From contig OY783219.1 in the NCBI GenBank assembly GCA_963678705.1, positions 2,604,001 to 2,668,000 on the forward strand: a stretch of DNA of 64,000 nt, given 5' to 3'. A program made the position numbers and the translations under genes. This document shows, piece after piece, positions 10,591 through 20,095 of this stretch. The DNA comes from Panorpa germanica (taxonomy: Eukaryota; Arthropoda; Insecta; Mecoptera; Panorpidae). Every line of letters begins with the position of its first letter. The first letter of the stretch is position 1. The notes under the pieces are model-generated. The model searched no databases. It saw only the letters and a program-made list of their open reading frames with translations, and was not told where the DNA came from.

Positions 10591-12237
10591 TCAAACGTAA
10601 AGACGAGAACTTAAACGAGTAACACAAACTTCACTAATAAAAATAACAAACGCCAGCAGCAACCCGATGGCCAGTACGTAGAATGCAGCTTGCAGATGGT
10701 CTACAGTAAGTCTAACGTGACCATCCTCATCGTAATCGCTGTTGTTCTTTCCTTTCTTGATAATTTCGTTGTTTTGTAAATTTAAAAGAATTCCACAAGG
10801 ATGTAGACGTTTCAAAGTGTCCTGAATAGCAACGTTTAGCTGTCGGTTAAAAACAAACAAAATGATTGACATTTTATGGCTTCCTTCCTCCAAGGGATAA
10901 AACAGATCCTGGTATCCCGAAAGTTCTAACTCCTTACTAGTTCCCAGTATGGCTACTTTATCTATTGTTCCATTCCTTTTTAAGGAATTTACAATATGAG
11001 AAACATTTTTAAAGTATTCATCGTATACAGATCTGTTAGAAATATCCTTTTCAAATTGGTTAGATGAGTCTTTAAGCCATTTTTCGTGATCAGCCAGACG
11101 ATTAGTATACAATTTAAAGTTGTAGTTCACCATTTCCTCAAGAGTATCAACTTGTTTCTCGTAAATTGGAGTTGTCAAAATATTGATCCAATTGGAAAGA
11201 TACGCAGTGGATATGTGTAAACTGTATACCACTAAAATAAGGAAGAACACCCGGGAAAACGGTGTCCGAGGCTGGTGGTTCACAGAAGCACCAAGAAGGA
11301 CACACAACACGTTAATTAATGAAATAATTAGCGATGTCTCTGCTGTATCTTCACGAGGATGTATGGTGTAACCAATCCAAATCACTGCAGAGATGAGAAA
11401 CACACAAAGAATCATCATCCACGCGGAGGGCGTGAACACTAATGTAAGACCCTTCCACTGAGGAGATAGTTTGGCCACAGGAACCCACCAGTGATACGTC
11501 ATCCAACTAAATGGGTTTTCAATAAATTCATCTGCCATTGCCGGACCAATAACAACAAAGTTAGATGTGTCATTAGAAACCAAGAGATGCAAATAGTTTA
11601 TTAGAAGGTTCAGTATCTTTGCAACATTCACTGGGATATGCAAGTCCAGATCATTCTGATTACTTACATCTATTTTTTTGTTCATCGGAAGGGTTACTTT
11701 GTAGTTGTTTTCCATTGAATGTACCACACTATGTGCTGCCTGAAGAAGTGGATGTATGTAGCACACTTTTAGAAGGTGGTCTTTCTTATCCACAAATAAC
11801 GTTACTAGATGAACGCCATTGGAATCAGCTGCAAATTTCACTTTATCCTGAACTTTAGAAGAATCTGCATTGGTTAGTAGCACTGCAATAACTATATCAG
11901 AATGGTACATCAGAAACGAAGTTAAATAGTTGTAATCACTCCAATCTTTAAGAAGAGCAACGCTACATTTATTATTCTTACGATCCGCTTGAAACTGTTG
12001 AACGCTTCCAGTGAATTCAATTGTAATTGTCATGTCCTCCATTAATGCCTTCGTCAAAATATTCAAGTATCGGGCATCTTCGTAAGTTATTTCTCCTTCT
12101 ATAAAGAAGGAAATAGTGATTTCTTCTTCACAGACATTTTGTATCACGTTTATTACAGAATCAAAATCAGGAAACCTGTGAATTTCGTTTGGGTGGCATA
12201 TTACTAACACCACACTTAATATTACAAAGATCTTCAT
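10591..12237 (-). CDS. Divergent ionotropic receptor (IR), array copy 3, intronless
   Basis: This 548-residue intact frame starts directly at the signal peptide (MKIFVILSVVLVICHPNE). The DNA matching the 20-codon N-terminal extension of copies 1 and 2 is present upstream but carries an in-frame TAA, so no longer start is possible. Relative to copies 1 and 2 there is a 4-residue deletion just after the signal peptide. M1 is about 268-290, the pore loop about 302-320 (SLINVLCVLLGASVNH), M2 about 328-348 and M3 about 517-540. The tail has two extra residues (YV). It lies upstream-most of the three minus-strand genes, 545 bp from the stop codon end to the start of copy 2. The role is inferred from the family: a tuning subunit of a chemosensory cation channel. 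Confidence 0.9.
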   Translation of the reverse strand: MKIFVILSVVLVICHPNEIHRFPDFDSVINVIQNVCEEEITISFFIEGEITYEDARYLNILTKALMEDMTITIEFTGSVQQFQADRKNNKCSVALLKDWSDYNYLTSFLMYHSDIVIAVLLTNADSSKVQDKVKFAADSNGVHLVTLFVDKKDHLLKVCYIHPLLQAAHSVVHSMENNYKVTLPMNKKIDVSNQNDLDLHIPVNVAKILNLLINYLHLLVSNDTSNFVVIGPAMADEFIENPFSWMTYHWWVPVAKLSPQWKGLTLVFTPSAWMMILCVFLISAVIWIGYTIHPREDTAETSLIISLINVLCVLLGASVNHQPRTPFSRVFFLILVVYSLHISTAYLSNWINILTTPIYEKQVDTLEEMVNYNFKLYTNRLADHEKWLKDSSNQFEKDISNRSVYDEYFKNVSHIVNSLKRNGTIDKVAILGTSKELELSGYQDLFYPLEEGSHKMSIILFVFNRQLNVAIQDTLKRLHPCGILLNLQNNEIIKKGKNNSDYDEDGHVRLTVDHLQAAFYVLAIGLLLAFVIFISEVCVTRLSSRLYV

Positions 12238-12435
12238 TAAATAATTTTACCTTTTGTTATCAAGTGGTTGTTCACAAAATGATGACAGTGACATGTCTGA
12301 CAAATTGGAAAACTATTACATAGGAAGCATAGAAAAAGTTAACTAAACATTGGGAAACTTATAAACAGTGCCGCATTTAATATTGTTCTTATTTTATTAA
12401 TATTGTTCTAATCTTTAAATAACTTAGAACAAATT
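12238..12435 (-). promoter_or_regulatory. Diverged 5' flank of IR copy 3
   Basis: This is a more diverged version of the same 5' flank. Recognisable parts include the region just before the ATG (ATTATTTAATGAAG in gene sense) and a TTAATATTGTT motif near 12380-12405. The palindrome seen in front of copies 1 and 2 is not visible. The segment supports an older origin for this promoter than for the near-identical pair in front of copies 1 and 2. Confidence 0.35.
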
Positions 12436-12499
12436 AGAACTAATTGATCTTTAAGGAAGTAATGCCAAAAAGTTATTAGTTTGGCTTAGAGCACATTAA

Positions 12500-12700
12500 A
12501 CAGGTGAGGTTCAGAGTTTGACGAGGCAAGAGAGGGAAGAAAAGATGTGGAGAGGAAGAGCAAAAGACAAAAAGAGTGAGGAGGATATGTGAGTTTAAGT
12601 GAGATAGTGAGAAGAAGATAGAGGAAATGTTGAAAGGAAACCAGGAAGGAAAGTGGTGAATGGTGGTGTTGCCATAAAGGAAAGAAAGTAAGAGTTGTGA
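12500..12700 (+). mobile_element. LINE 3'-end relic inserted in the upstream flank of IR copy 3
   Basis: This is a purine-rich plus-strand stretch. Peptides such as RICEFK and IEEMLKGNQEGKW resemble the segment after the cysteine knuckle in the clearer copies (compare KEKQWMVEIE near 49100). It separates the 5' flank of IR copy 3 from the relic 3' flank at 12836-13015. Confidence 0.4.
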
Positions 12701-12835
12701 TTAACTTAAGTTCAATTGAAGAATGAGTTAAAAAATGGATTGAAATAGTTTTAGTTAAATGTAATTTAGACGATTAAATCTATAGGAACAATGTAAAGCC
12801 TAAGTTCGCATTAAATTGATTTATAGTACTAGTGC

Positions 12836-13015
12836 GACACTGGAGATAATGGCATAATTAGAATATAAAGTTATGATATGTAAATCATTTTCTATTAGAC
12901 TGTAATGTAATATCCTAACTTAAATAAAAGTAAAGGAAATGTGTTTGATGTTTCTTTTTGTTTTCAAATGCGTAGCTATAACGACTTAAAAAATCAGTGT
13001 TATATAGGGCAGGGT
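12836..13015 (-). repeat. Relic IR 3' flank without an adjoining gene
   Basis: The words CACTGGAGATAATGG, TTAGAATATAAAGTTATG and TTTCTTTTTGTTTTCAAATGCGTA line up in order with the 3' flanks of the three IR genes. No IR coding sequence is recognisable beyond 13015. The simplest reading is the leftover of a fourth repeat unit whose gene was lost or left behind by unequal crossing-over. Confidence 0.5.
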
Positions 13016-15352
13016 AATGCCACTCGAGGAAACCCAAAACAATAAAGAATTTTCACTTATTTTTCATGATAAACGAAATATGAGATCTGATTGCAGATAT
13101 CATTATAAATAAGTTTGTTTTCCTTAAATGTAGCAACAATTATTTGCAGTTGGAATTTGGACGACTTAGTTTTACATATTTCTAAATTTCTACCACTGTG
13201 TTAACCTAGTCTGTTCCAGTGTGACAGCAACCTAAGAATTGCTTTTAAGACAGAATCTACGTAAGTATGCAGAAATAGTAATATTCCAGACTTATGAAGA
13301 CTGCGAGCACAAAGGCATTCCATGAAACTTTGTATTTTATAAAATTCCATAAAGATCTCAAAGATATGCTATTTCTATCTTATGAATTTATCTTAAAAAT
13401 AAAAATGAAAAGGTATAAGAGACTTGTACATATAGAAATGTAGAAATATGTATAAGTAAGTTCTAATCCGAATATATAAAAAGTGTAGGATGAATATAAA
13501 TTATAAATTTATTGCTGAGAAAGAGCTGCGTGCGTCTCTCATTCCTCCACTACTGTTTCAGAATCTATTCTCTCTCTCTATCTATTTAGTTCTCCGAACT
13601 TAATTTTCGACGCATGTTGGCACCATTGTTAATATTAACTATCTAATTATAATCTAGGTACTTGTATGGTCACCTGCTTGCACACATTACATTCACATAA
13701 CGCTGTCTCGTTCTCTTTCGATAACACATAGTGACAACGACACTTGAGTGTGTGAAAAAGGATATGAAAATAGTCGATAATGTCATAACATTTTTAGAGA
13801 TAAAATATGTATCCCATTCGTTGTTCATAGCTCCCCTTCCAATGTCGATTTCACCTCCCAACCCCACCCAGTGCTATCCAGGTCCCTGGACTCGAATTTA
13901 ACATTGAATTTTTATTTATGTTCTTCCACACACACATGCATACATATACGTATAAAACCGTGTGGGTTACATCGTATATCCTTGTGTCCTGTAGTCCTGT
14001 TACTCCTTGCATTCCCATGTATCCTTACATAGTCCTTTTGTATCTCACTGTATATTTATACATATTTCTTAAACTGATAAAACATAAATATGGAAATTGA
14101 AAATAAATATTGAAATAAAATAAAATAATACGTTATATTTTATGTTATAGTTGGATGGTATGCGGTACCGCTAACGGTTGCTCTCACATTGTAGTCGACT
14201 GTTTGCGACGTCGACTTTTTCAGTAAAATGTATTCGAGAGGTAAGGTGTAGGTGTACGATTCCCTCACTCATTAAACATGGGTTACATTTTTCATAAAAT
14301 AATTACTAATTTATTGTAACGAATTTTGTTTAAGGGCTTATTTTTAATTTCGCAGAAAATTCATCGGATATTAATTTTGTAATAAATATACTGTTAACCG
14401 GAAATTACAAGTCAAAGACTTTTTCAAAACAAAATTAAACGAAAAACAGAGTATAGAGAGTTTTAAAAAAATGTTTTGAAGATAGAATCGAAAAGAGAAA
14501 GTTGATTATCTCACTTACCAAAAAGATGTCACAAAAATCAATAAGTTGAAAAATAATAAATTAAATCGTACACTCAAGTCTCAAGTGACGTAATTTATTG
14601 ATCATCCCTTAACATGTTTACTAAACTGAACATCACTGAATAACAGACGTGCACGAAATGGTGAACCGAACACTGTTCACCGTTTGCACTGGAGATGCAA
14701 TGTCAACGGAAATTCCATTTGCATACCCTGGGAAACGAAAACACGATCAAGAACTAACTAAGAGTGTCACTGTGAAGCGGACCGTTTGGTACATATGGTA
14801 AATAACGATATAGAATCCAAAACTATTTCCCCCACCACCAACAATAGACGGCAATAACGACAGCAACGACACCCATTTCGTTAAGCATTTTCCGTTAAGT
14901 GTAGAAGCTAAATAGAGTTGTAATAACAATAGGCATAATTAATATAGCCTAATTAGTGGCTGCGGTGTGGTGGCAGAACCCCCACTCCACTCAATACAAT
15001 GGAGAAGGGGGCGAGGAGAAGTACAGAGGTATAGTGATCAAGTGAAGAACACGCCGTACAGATAGCTAGGGTTTTAGTGAATAGCGGAAAACAGGGGAGA
15101 AAATTGGGGGAAAATGGAAGAAAATCACAGCAGGAATTCTATTACAAAATCTACCACAGATATGTACATTGAATATCCGTTTCCTGTGTGGTACGCTGGT
15201 ACACGATATCTTAGCACTGGTACACTGTGCTTGACATTTTACGAAAAATGGACCATATTTATAAAATTGATATTGGATGTAACATAAAAAGGAAAACCAA
15301 TGGTATTTTACAGCTAAATGTAAAATTAACTAGCGAAAGAAATTACTACTGT
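13016..15352. other. No gene seen upstream of the IR array
   Basis: I looked here for a fourth IR coding region on the minus strand following the relic 3' flank and found none of the M1, pore or SLxISTAYLSNW motifs. Small frames are unsupported. Confidence 0.5.
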
Positions 15353-15461
15353 CTTACAAATAAACCTGTTATAAAATTTATATTAGATATAAACTGAGTA
15401 TAAGCTTTTCTGGACGGGCTTTATACCTGGTATAAATGTTATAACAGGTTTATTTGTAAAG
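15353..15461. repeat. 109-bp palindromic MITE, copy 1
   Basis: It has terminal inverted repeats of about 22 bp (CTTACAAATAAACCTGTTAT at the left and its reverse complement at the right). The interior is partly complementary as well, so the whole unit can fold into a hairpin. It lies immediately beside a mariner relic. A second full copy is at 31368-31475 in the opposite orientation and a partial one at 40705-40779. Confidence 0.65.
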
Positions 15462-15474
15462 CGATTAATTTCTA

Positions 15475-16025
15475 ATTTATCGAAGATGTTTCTAGCAAAG
15501 CATAGCATCCGAGTGTTAGTCCATCCAACGTATTCCCTTGACCTGCTACCAAGTGATTTTTATTTGTACTTCAAGGTCAAATCTGCGTTAAAAGGAACGA
15601 CATTTCAGACCGTTGAAGATGTAAACAAACAACGACACGTGGCATGAACAAGCTGATAGAAGAAGACTGTTTAGAACAATGCAAAATTTATGCGAATGTG
15701 GTGAAGAGGAGGCAGATCCTTACCACATTCTGTAGCAATGTAAAAATACAGCAATGGCAAGAAATGGCCTTCAAAGGGCGGTGCTACAGACTTCACAGAC
15801 GCTTCCTGTTAACACCGCCTTTTTGATTGAGATTTATACCGAATTTATAAAAGCAGTAGCCATGAATAGATGATTCTTGTTGTCGGGACATAAAGTATAA
15901 AAAGAAGCAGAATAATATTAGGGGCGATAAAAGACTACGTGCCTAGGAAGCCCGAGAAATTATACATATAAAAAAAAAACAATGGAAAATTCACATGGAG
16001 CTGTGCAGGGATAGAGGAGGTCCTG
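15475..16025 (+). mobile_element. Mariner transposase C-terminal relic, interrupted by a LINE
   Basis: Frames in 15490-15690 read KHSIRVLVHPTYSLDLLPSD, then FYLYFKVKSALKGTTFQTVE. This matches the mariner catalytic core, with the third acidic residue in the LLPSDFYLF block, and the following conserved stretch. The C terminus resumes at 15975-16020 as QWKIHMELCRDRGG. The N-terminal two-thirds is missing. A LINE fragment sits between the two parts. The element is a plain DNA transposon remnant with no intact frame. Confidence 0.75.
15690..15975 (+). mobile_element. 5'-truncated LINE fragment nested in mariner relic
   Basis: From 15691 one frame reads CECGEEEADPYHIL, a stop, then QCKNTAMARNGLQRAVLQ and on to a terminal stop near 15867. 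This is the C-x-C-x8-H-x4-C knuckle found at the C terminus of jockey/R1-like LINE polymerases. It ends in an A-run at 15969-15979. The mariner words ACAATGCAAAATT (15676-15688) and ACAATGGAAAATT (15979-15991) flank it as a target-site duplication differing at one base. The insertion is therefore younger than the mariner. Confidence 0.65.
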
Positions 16026-16829
16026 TAAAATGAAGTAATAGTAATTAAATACATTTAAAATAAAATAAAAAGTTGTACAGCATGCCCAATATTGTACAAA
16101 TCCCCAGCATGTCGAATATGCAAAATACATCGCTGCTTAATAAGTTTATGACAATACATTCCATAAAATTAATTAAACGAAACAACGAGAACATTTTCTA
16201 GAAACTAATTCCCCGAAGAAACGATCCTGTACGTAAGCACTTATCAGAGAGATTCTCATAAATATTTTCCGTAGATGTAACTGATAATGAGTGCACGTGA
16301 CTTCCGTTTTGTGGTGGAGGGTGACAGTCTCCCACTACCGTTTTATGACACCCCTCATTATACACATCTTTCTATCCCCCACCCACCATGGTGTGCGTCC
16401 TGTCTTCAGGTTTACGGTGGTTTCAGGGTTACTTGAAAAGATTCCCATTTAAGATGCCGCCGAGTGAAATTATATAACGCTTTGTCAAAAACTTCCCTTA
16501 CAGATTCTACCCACAACACTGCTCCGCTACTCCATCTCACCCATCCCTTGGTTCTTTGAAAGTTACATTTACATTTCCATTCACCTAGTAAAGTAAAAAT
16601 AAAGTTATAAAAACGTTGTTTTATAGGTACAAGCAAATCTTGTTTATGTTCGTTTAATGAGGAGATTACGCGCCACTCAATTAGACGTGATTAAAACTAA
16701 TTAGCAGCTTGACTTTGTCCTAATTATGAAGTGCTGTAGAACGTGCAGAAGGGAGAAGAGTAAGAAGAGTACTTTTTTACGTTATCTATAACATCACTTG
16801 ATAAGTTCATGGGAGAATATATATTGATT

Positions 16830-17056
16830 TAGATAGCATTTTTAGATAGTACCAATCTTCAAAATATATCTGTCAAAATTTGAAAACATTCAGACCACTA
16901 GTTTACAAATGGCAGTGATTTTAGCAACGCAACTTTTCTAATTTTCAAAACAATGGAATATATGATTTGCTGAAGGTTCTTACCATCTAAAACTTATATG
17001 GCTTTGTCAATAGTAGCGCCATGTATATATCATTCTGCGAACTTATAGAGTGATGT
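16830..17056. mobile_element. Mariner-derived short element, copy 1
   Basis: The left part contains TTAGATAGTACCAATCTTC (16841-16860). The right end, read in reverse complement, is AACACATCACTCTATAAGTT followed by TATACATGGCGCTACTATTG, the same inverted end as in copies 2-5. It also carries the shared internal words CAAAATTTGAAAACATTC and TAATTTTCAAAACAATGGAA. It is an internally deleted, non-autonomous mariner. Confidence 0.55.
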
Positions 17057-19894
17057 GTTAGTACCATAGTTAACATCTACTACTAATTTCACTCCTTTCG
17101 ATTTCTAAACCTATTCCAAAAGCAAGGCACAGTTTCGATTTCTCATGTTCCAATTTTATGGACCGTACAAACAGAGACAAAACGAAAAGTTGTTCTTGAA
17201 TTTTAAAATCGTATAAAATATTCAAATAAATTAATTCAATAGCATCGAAAATACCTCTTTTAAGACAAATAATATTCCGCAGGGATTTTGGATTTATTTT
17301 AGGGGTTGAAAACTTTCCAGGAAAAGTCTCATTCCACTTAAACTAAATAAAATATCAAATTTAAACATAATGTTTAAAGGTCATGTCACACTATAAACTA
17401 ACTTTTACCACCAAATCATCCCTAATATTATTCCATTCCGCCCTTATTTTTAGAGTTTTCCCTTGTTTTTCAAACAGTTCACCCTATACTACTCCCCGTC
17501 TCCCCCTCATTCGAGTAACGGACTTGAAACTTGGAATCCAGAATCTGAAACCTTGAGATCTGCCACTAATATCCCCAAATGAAAAGACAAAGGGGATTGA
17601 GAAATAAGGGCATTGAAAGCGTGAACTGGTTAAAGAAAGGTTGGGGAGGGGGAAATAAACTCGTACATGTCATTATCAGCATTATCAGAGCTAGGGGTAA
17701 CTACCCTCTTATCAAATAAAACTATTTATATGTGATAAAGTACATAAAAATGTCTGATGAAGGTTCCTTGTACATACTGCGATTGCATAAGGGTTGTTTT
17801 ATTAAGCAAACGTCCTACCCCTACATAAACACCGAGTCAGAATATCTGTAGCATAAAAAGAAGTAAAATATTACTTATCTTTGCTTAACCAATCAGCGTA
17901 GCTTTAGCAGGGTAGCAGACACTTTACCCTGTTATTCTATTATTTCTCTTTAACTGGTCAGGTTTTTTTTGAGACAACCATGATTTCAGCATCCGTTCCT
18001 TACTTTGATATTAAATACAAATAATCAAAATAATAAATCCTTATAAATCAAACAACCGCCAAATTTATCTCTACCTAATGATTGTAATTTTCTCATCCAA
18101 GTGATTTCATCCCTTGCCCTATATTAAAATATAAACTGCTGGATTAGGGCTAAGCAGGGTAATGGAGTGGTACCAGCACCCTCCTGTGGTACAACCCTAT
18201 AATATCAAGGGTTAGTTATGACATACATAAATATCAAATGAGATTAAGACATCTTAGAGTCGTCGTTGACAAGTGGTCAACAATTACTTGCCCCAATGTT
18301 GACAACTTGACACAATGAATGTTTAATAAAGGGGCACTCTAACCCTTAACAAAATACCTTAAATAGTGATCTTCTTGTCAAATGTTTCCCCTTTGATTTA
18401 TTTGTTAGATGTTAAAAGCTTTGAGGTAATTAGATTCACGAAATATTTTAACTTTGAAGGTCATTTCTTACTAATCAGTTGTCAAGAAAGTCTAGCTCGC
18501 CTACGTTACACGAATATAACACACCGTAGCTTATTCTGCCTGGCAATTATAAAACAATAAGACCCAATCAAATTCAGGATCACAATACATACTCCTTGCA
18601 ATCCCGAGTTCCCAGCTCTATCCCAATATCCCGGTAAACCTTGAATCCCACTACATCCAGATCCCAGGGTCATAGCAGCGGGCTCCGTCACTGAATGAAA
18701 TTAGTGGAAATTTAAATATTGTGGAAGTGGTGGAATATAGCTTATATGAAAAGAAAGATTTCCTTTTGAATACAGCGTTGAAATCTACGATCTGCAAAGT
18801 ATTAAATTTACTTCCTCGGCCTTACAATTACAAACGGCAAAAAAAATTTACTGAAGAAGACTACGTGCTTCTCTCTCCATTACAACAGATCCTTCAGACT
18901 CCTCAAACTTTCGACCTTTTCTCTACTCTTCCTCCTCATGTGCTTCAGTTGTTCCTCCTCCTCTACGCATATCCTGCTTGCTCCCTGCTTCCTAACCTAC
19001 ATTTTTGCTATCATCCGAATGTTTGGCTTTCTTCTTTATCTGGGACTATTTCTCTTGTTGTACTTTGATTTCCTCATCTTCGTTATACTCTGCTGTTCTG
19101 TAGTAAACTTGTATGTTGAACAATTCCTTTGTGAGAGTTTGTTTCATAACTTTTCATAGTCAATAAATATATATTACAGGTTTTGCAACTCCTCATCATC
19201 TAATTATTACCTTTCCTCGAAAACAAATTATTAAATGTTTTTGAAATATTGGTGTATCGTAGAATTAGCGCTTTCAAATATTTTGAGAATATTTATCTAG
19301 AATTTGTAGAGGAAGAAAAATAGAACTCCATATTAAGAATGACAAAATTTGATCCAGTGACGAGGGTGAATTAGGATGAAGTTTTGGAGGATTGTGGCTC
19401 TATATTAAATTAGAACCGCACTACGACCACCATGTTTAATAAATCAACAACATCACTTTGTGTACCATCAAATATTTAACATATAGACAGAGCGCGGCGG
19501 GGGAAGGGAGAGGTGATACGAGTGAGAGAGAGAGATTCCCCGAAATTCAATTCAATTACAAAGTTTTACCAAAAGATGTAATTTTAAACAGGTGAAATAA
19601 ATAAAGGCCTTAATTAATAAATAAATTAACAGATGGAACTGGTGTATCAGTGGAAAATATTTGTTTGCTATTTATTTTGATTTCGTTTCGTTTCATTCCC
19701 TTCTGCTATGTTCTTCAAGATGTATTTTCTAATTACAAATATTTTCATTTCCAAAAAGTTTTCAAATATTTTCATATCATTTTCAAAATAAATCAAAACT
19801 TTAGGGAAATTAAATTTTACGTTTATAATGAAAAGTAATTAAACAATTTTCATTTTGGTAGGGTCAACAAAGGTCATGTAGAATATGTCGTAAT
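17057..19894. other. No gene seen
   Basis: AT-rich DNA. A 115-codon plus frame at 18721-19068 is Leu/Ser/Pro-rich, without a recognisable family. A pyrimidine-rich patch at 18590-18670 has repeated CCCAAT/TCCC words. AAGGGTTAG (18198-18206) and its reverse complement (18341-18349) could bound a tiny MITE, which I could not confirm. Confidence 0.4.
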
Positions 19895-20095
19895 GGTGCG
19901 AGTTGCTGACCTGACAGTAGACAGGGAGCTGTCATGGCACAGGCGAGTAGCTGTTGAGGATTCTGTGCTGACGCACTACTGCTTTGTCACGTGGTGGGGG
20001 AAGGTCAGTCAGTGACAGTGAAACTAAAGAATGTTGTAGTAACTCGCATGCGGCATTGCAGTAACTGTCTAGACCAACTCGCACAGTAGTGAGAC
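19895..20095. repeat. Unclassified repeat D, copy 1
   Basis: GC-richer than its surroundings. It shares GCTGTCATGGCACAGGCGAG and AACTCGCATGCGG with 32680-32805. Inverted copies of GCGAGT and ACTCGC occur within it (GGTGCGAGTTGCTGACCTG near the start, AACTCGCACAGTAG near the end), so it may be a small palindromic transposon. The family is unknown. Confidence 0.4.

Noticed and set aside
13016-13700. A fourth IR pseudogene body
   Set aside because: The adjoining 3' flank is homologous, but none of the membrane or pore motifs could be found on the minus strand.
18506-18691. Collagen-like minus-strand frame (GIQGLPGYWDRAGNSGLQGV)
   Set aside because: It is too short and irregular for a Gly-X-Y domain, and arises from repeated TCCC/GGGA words.
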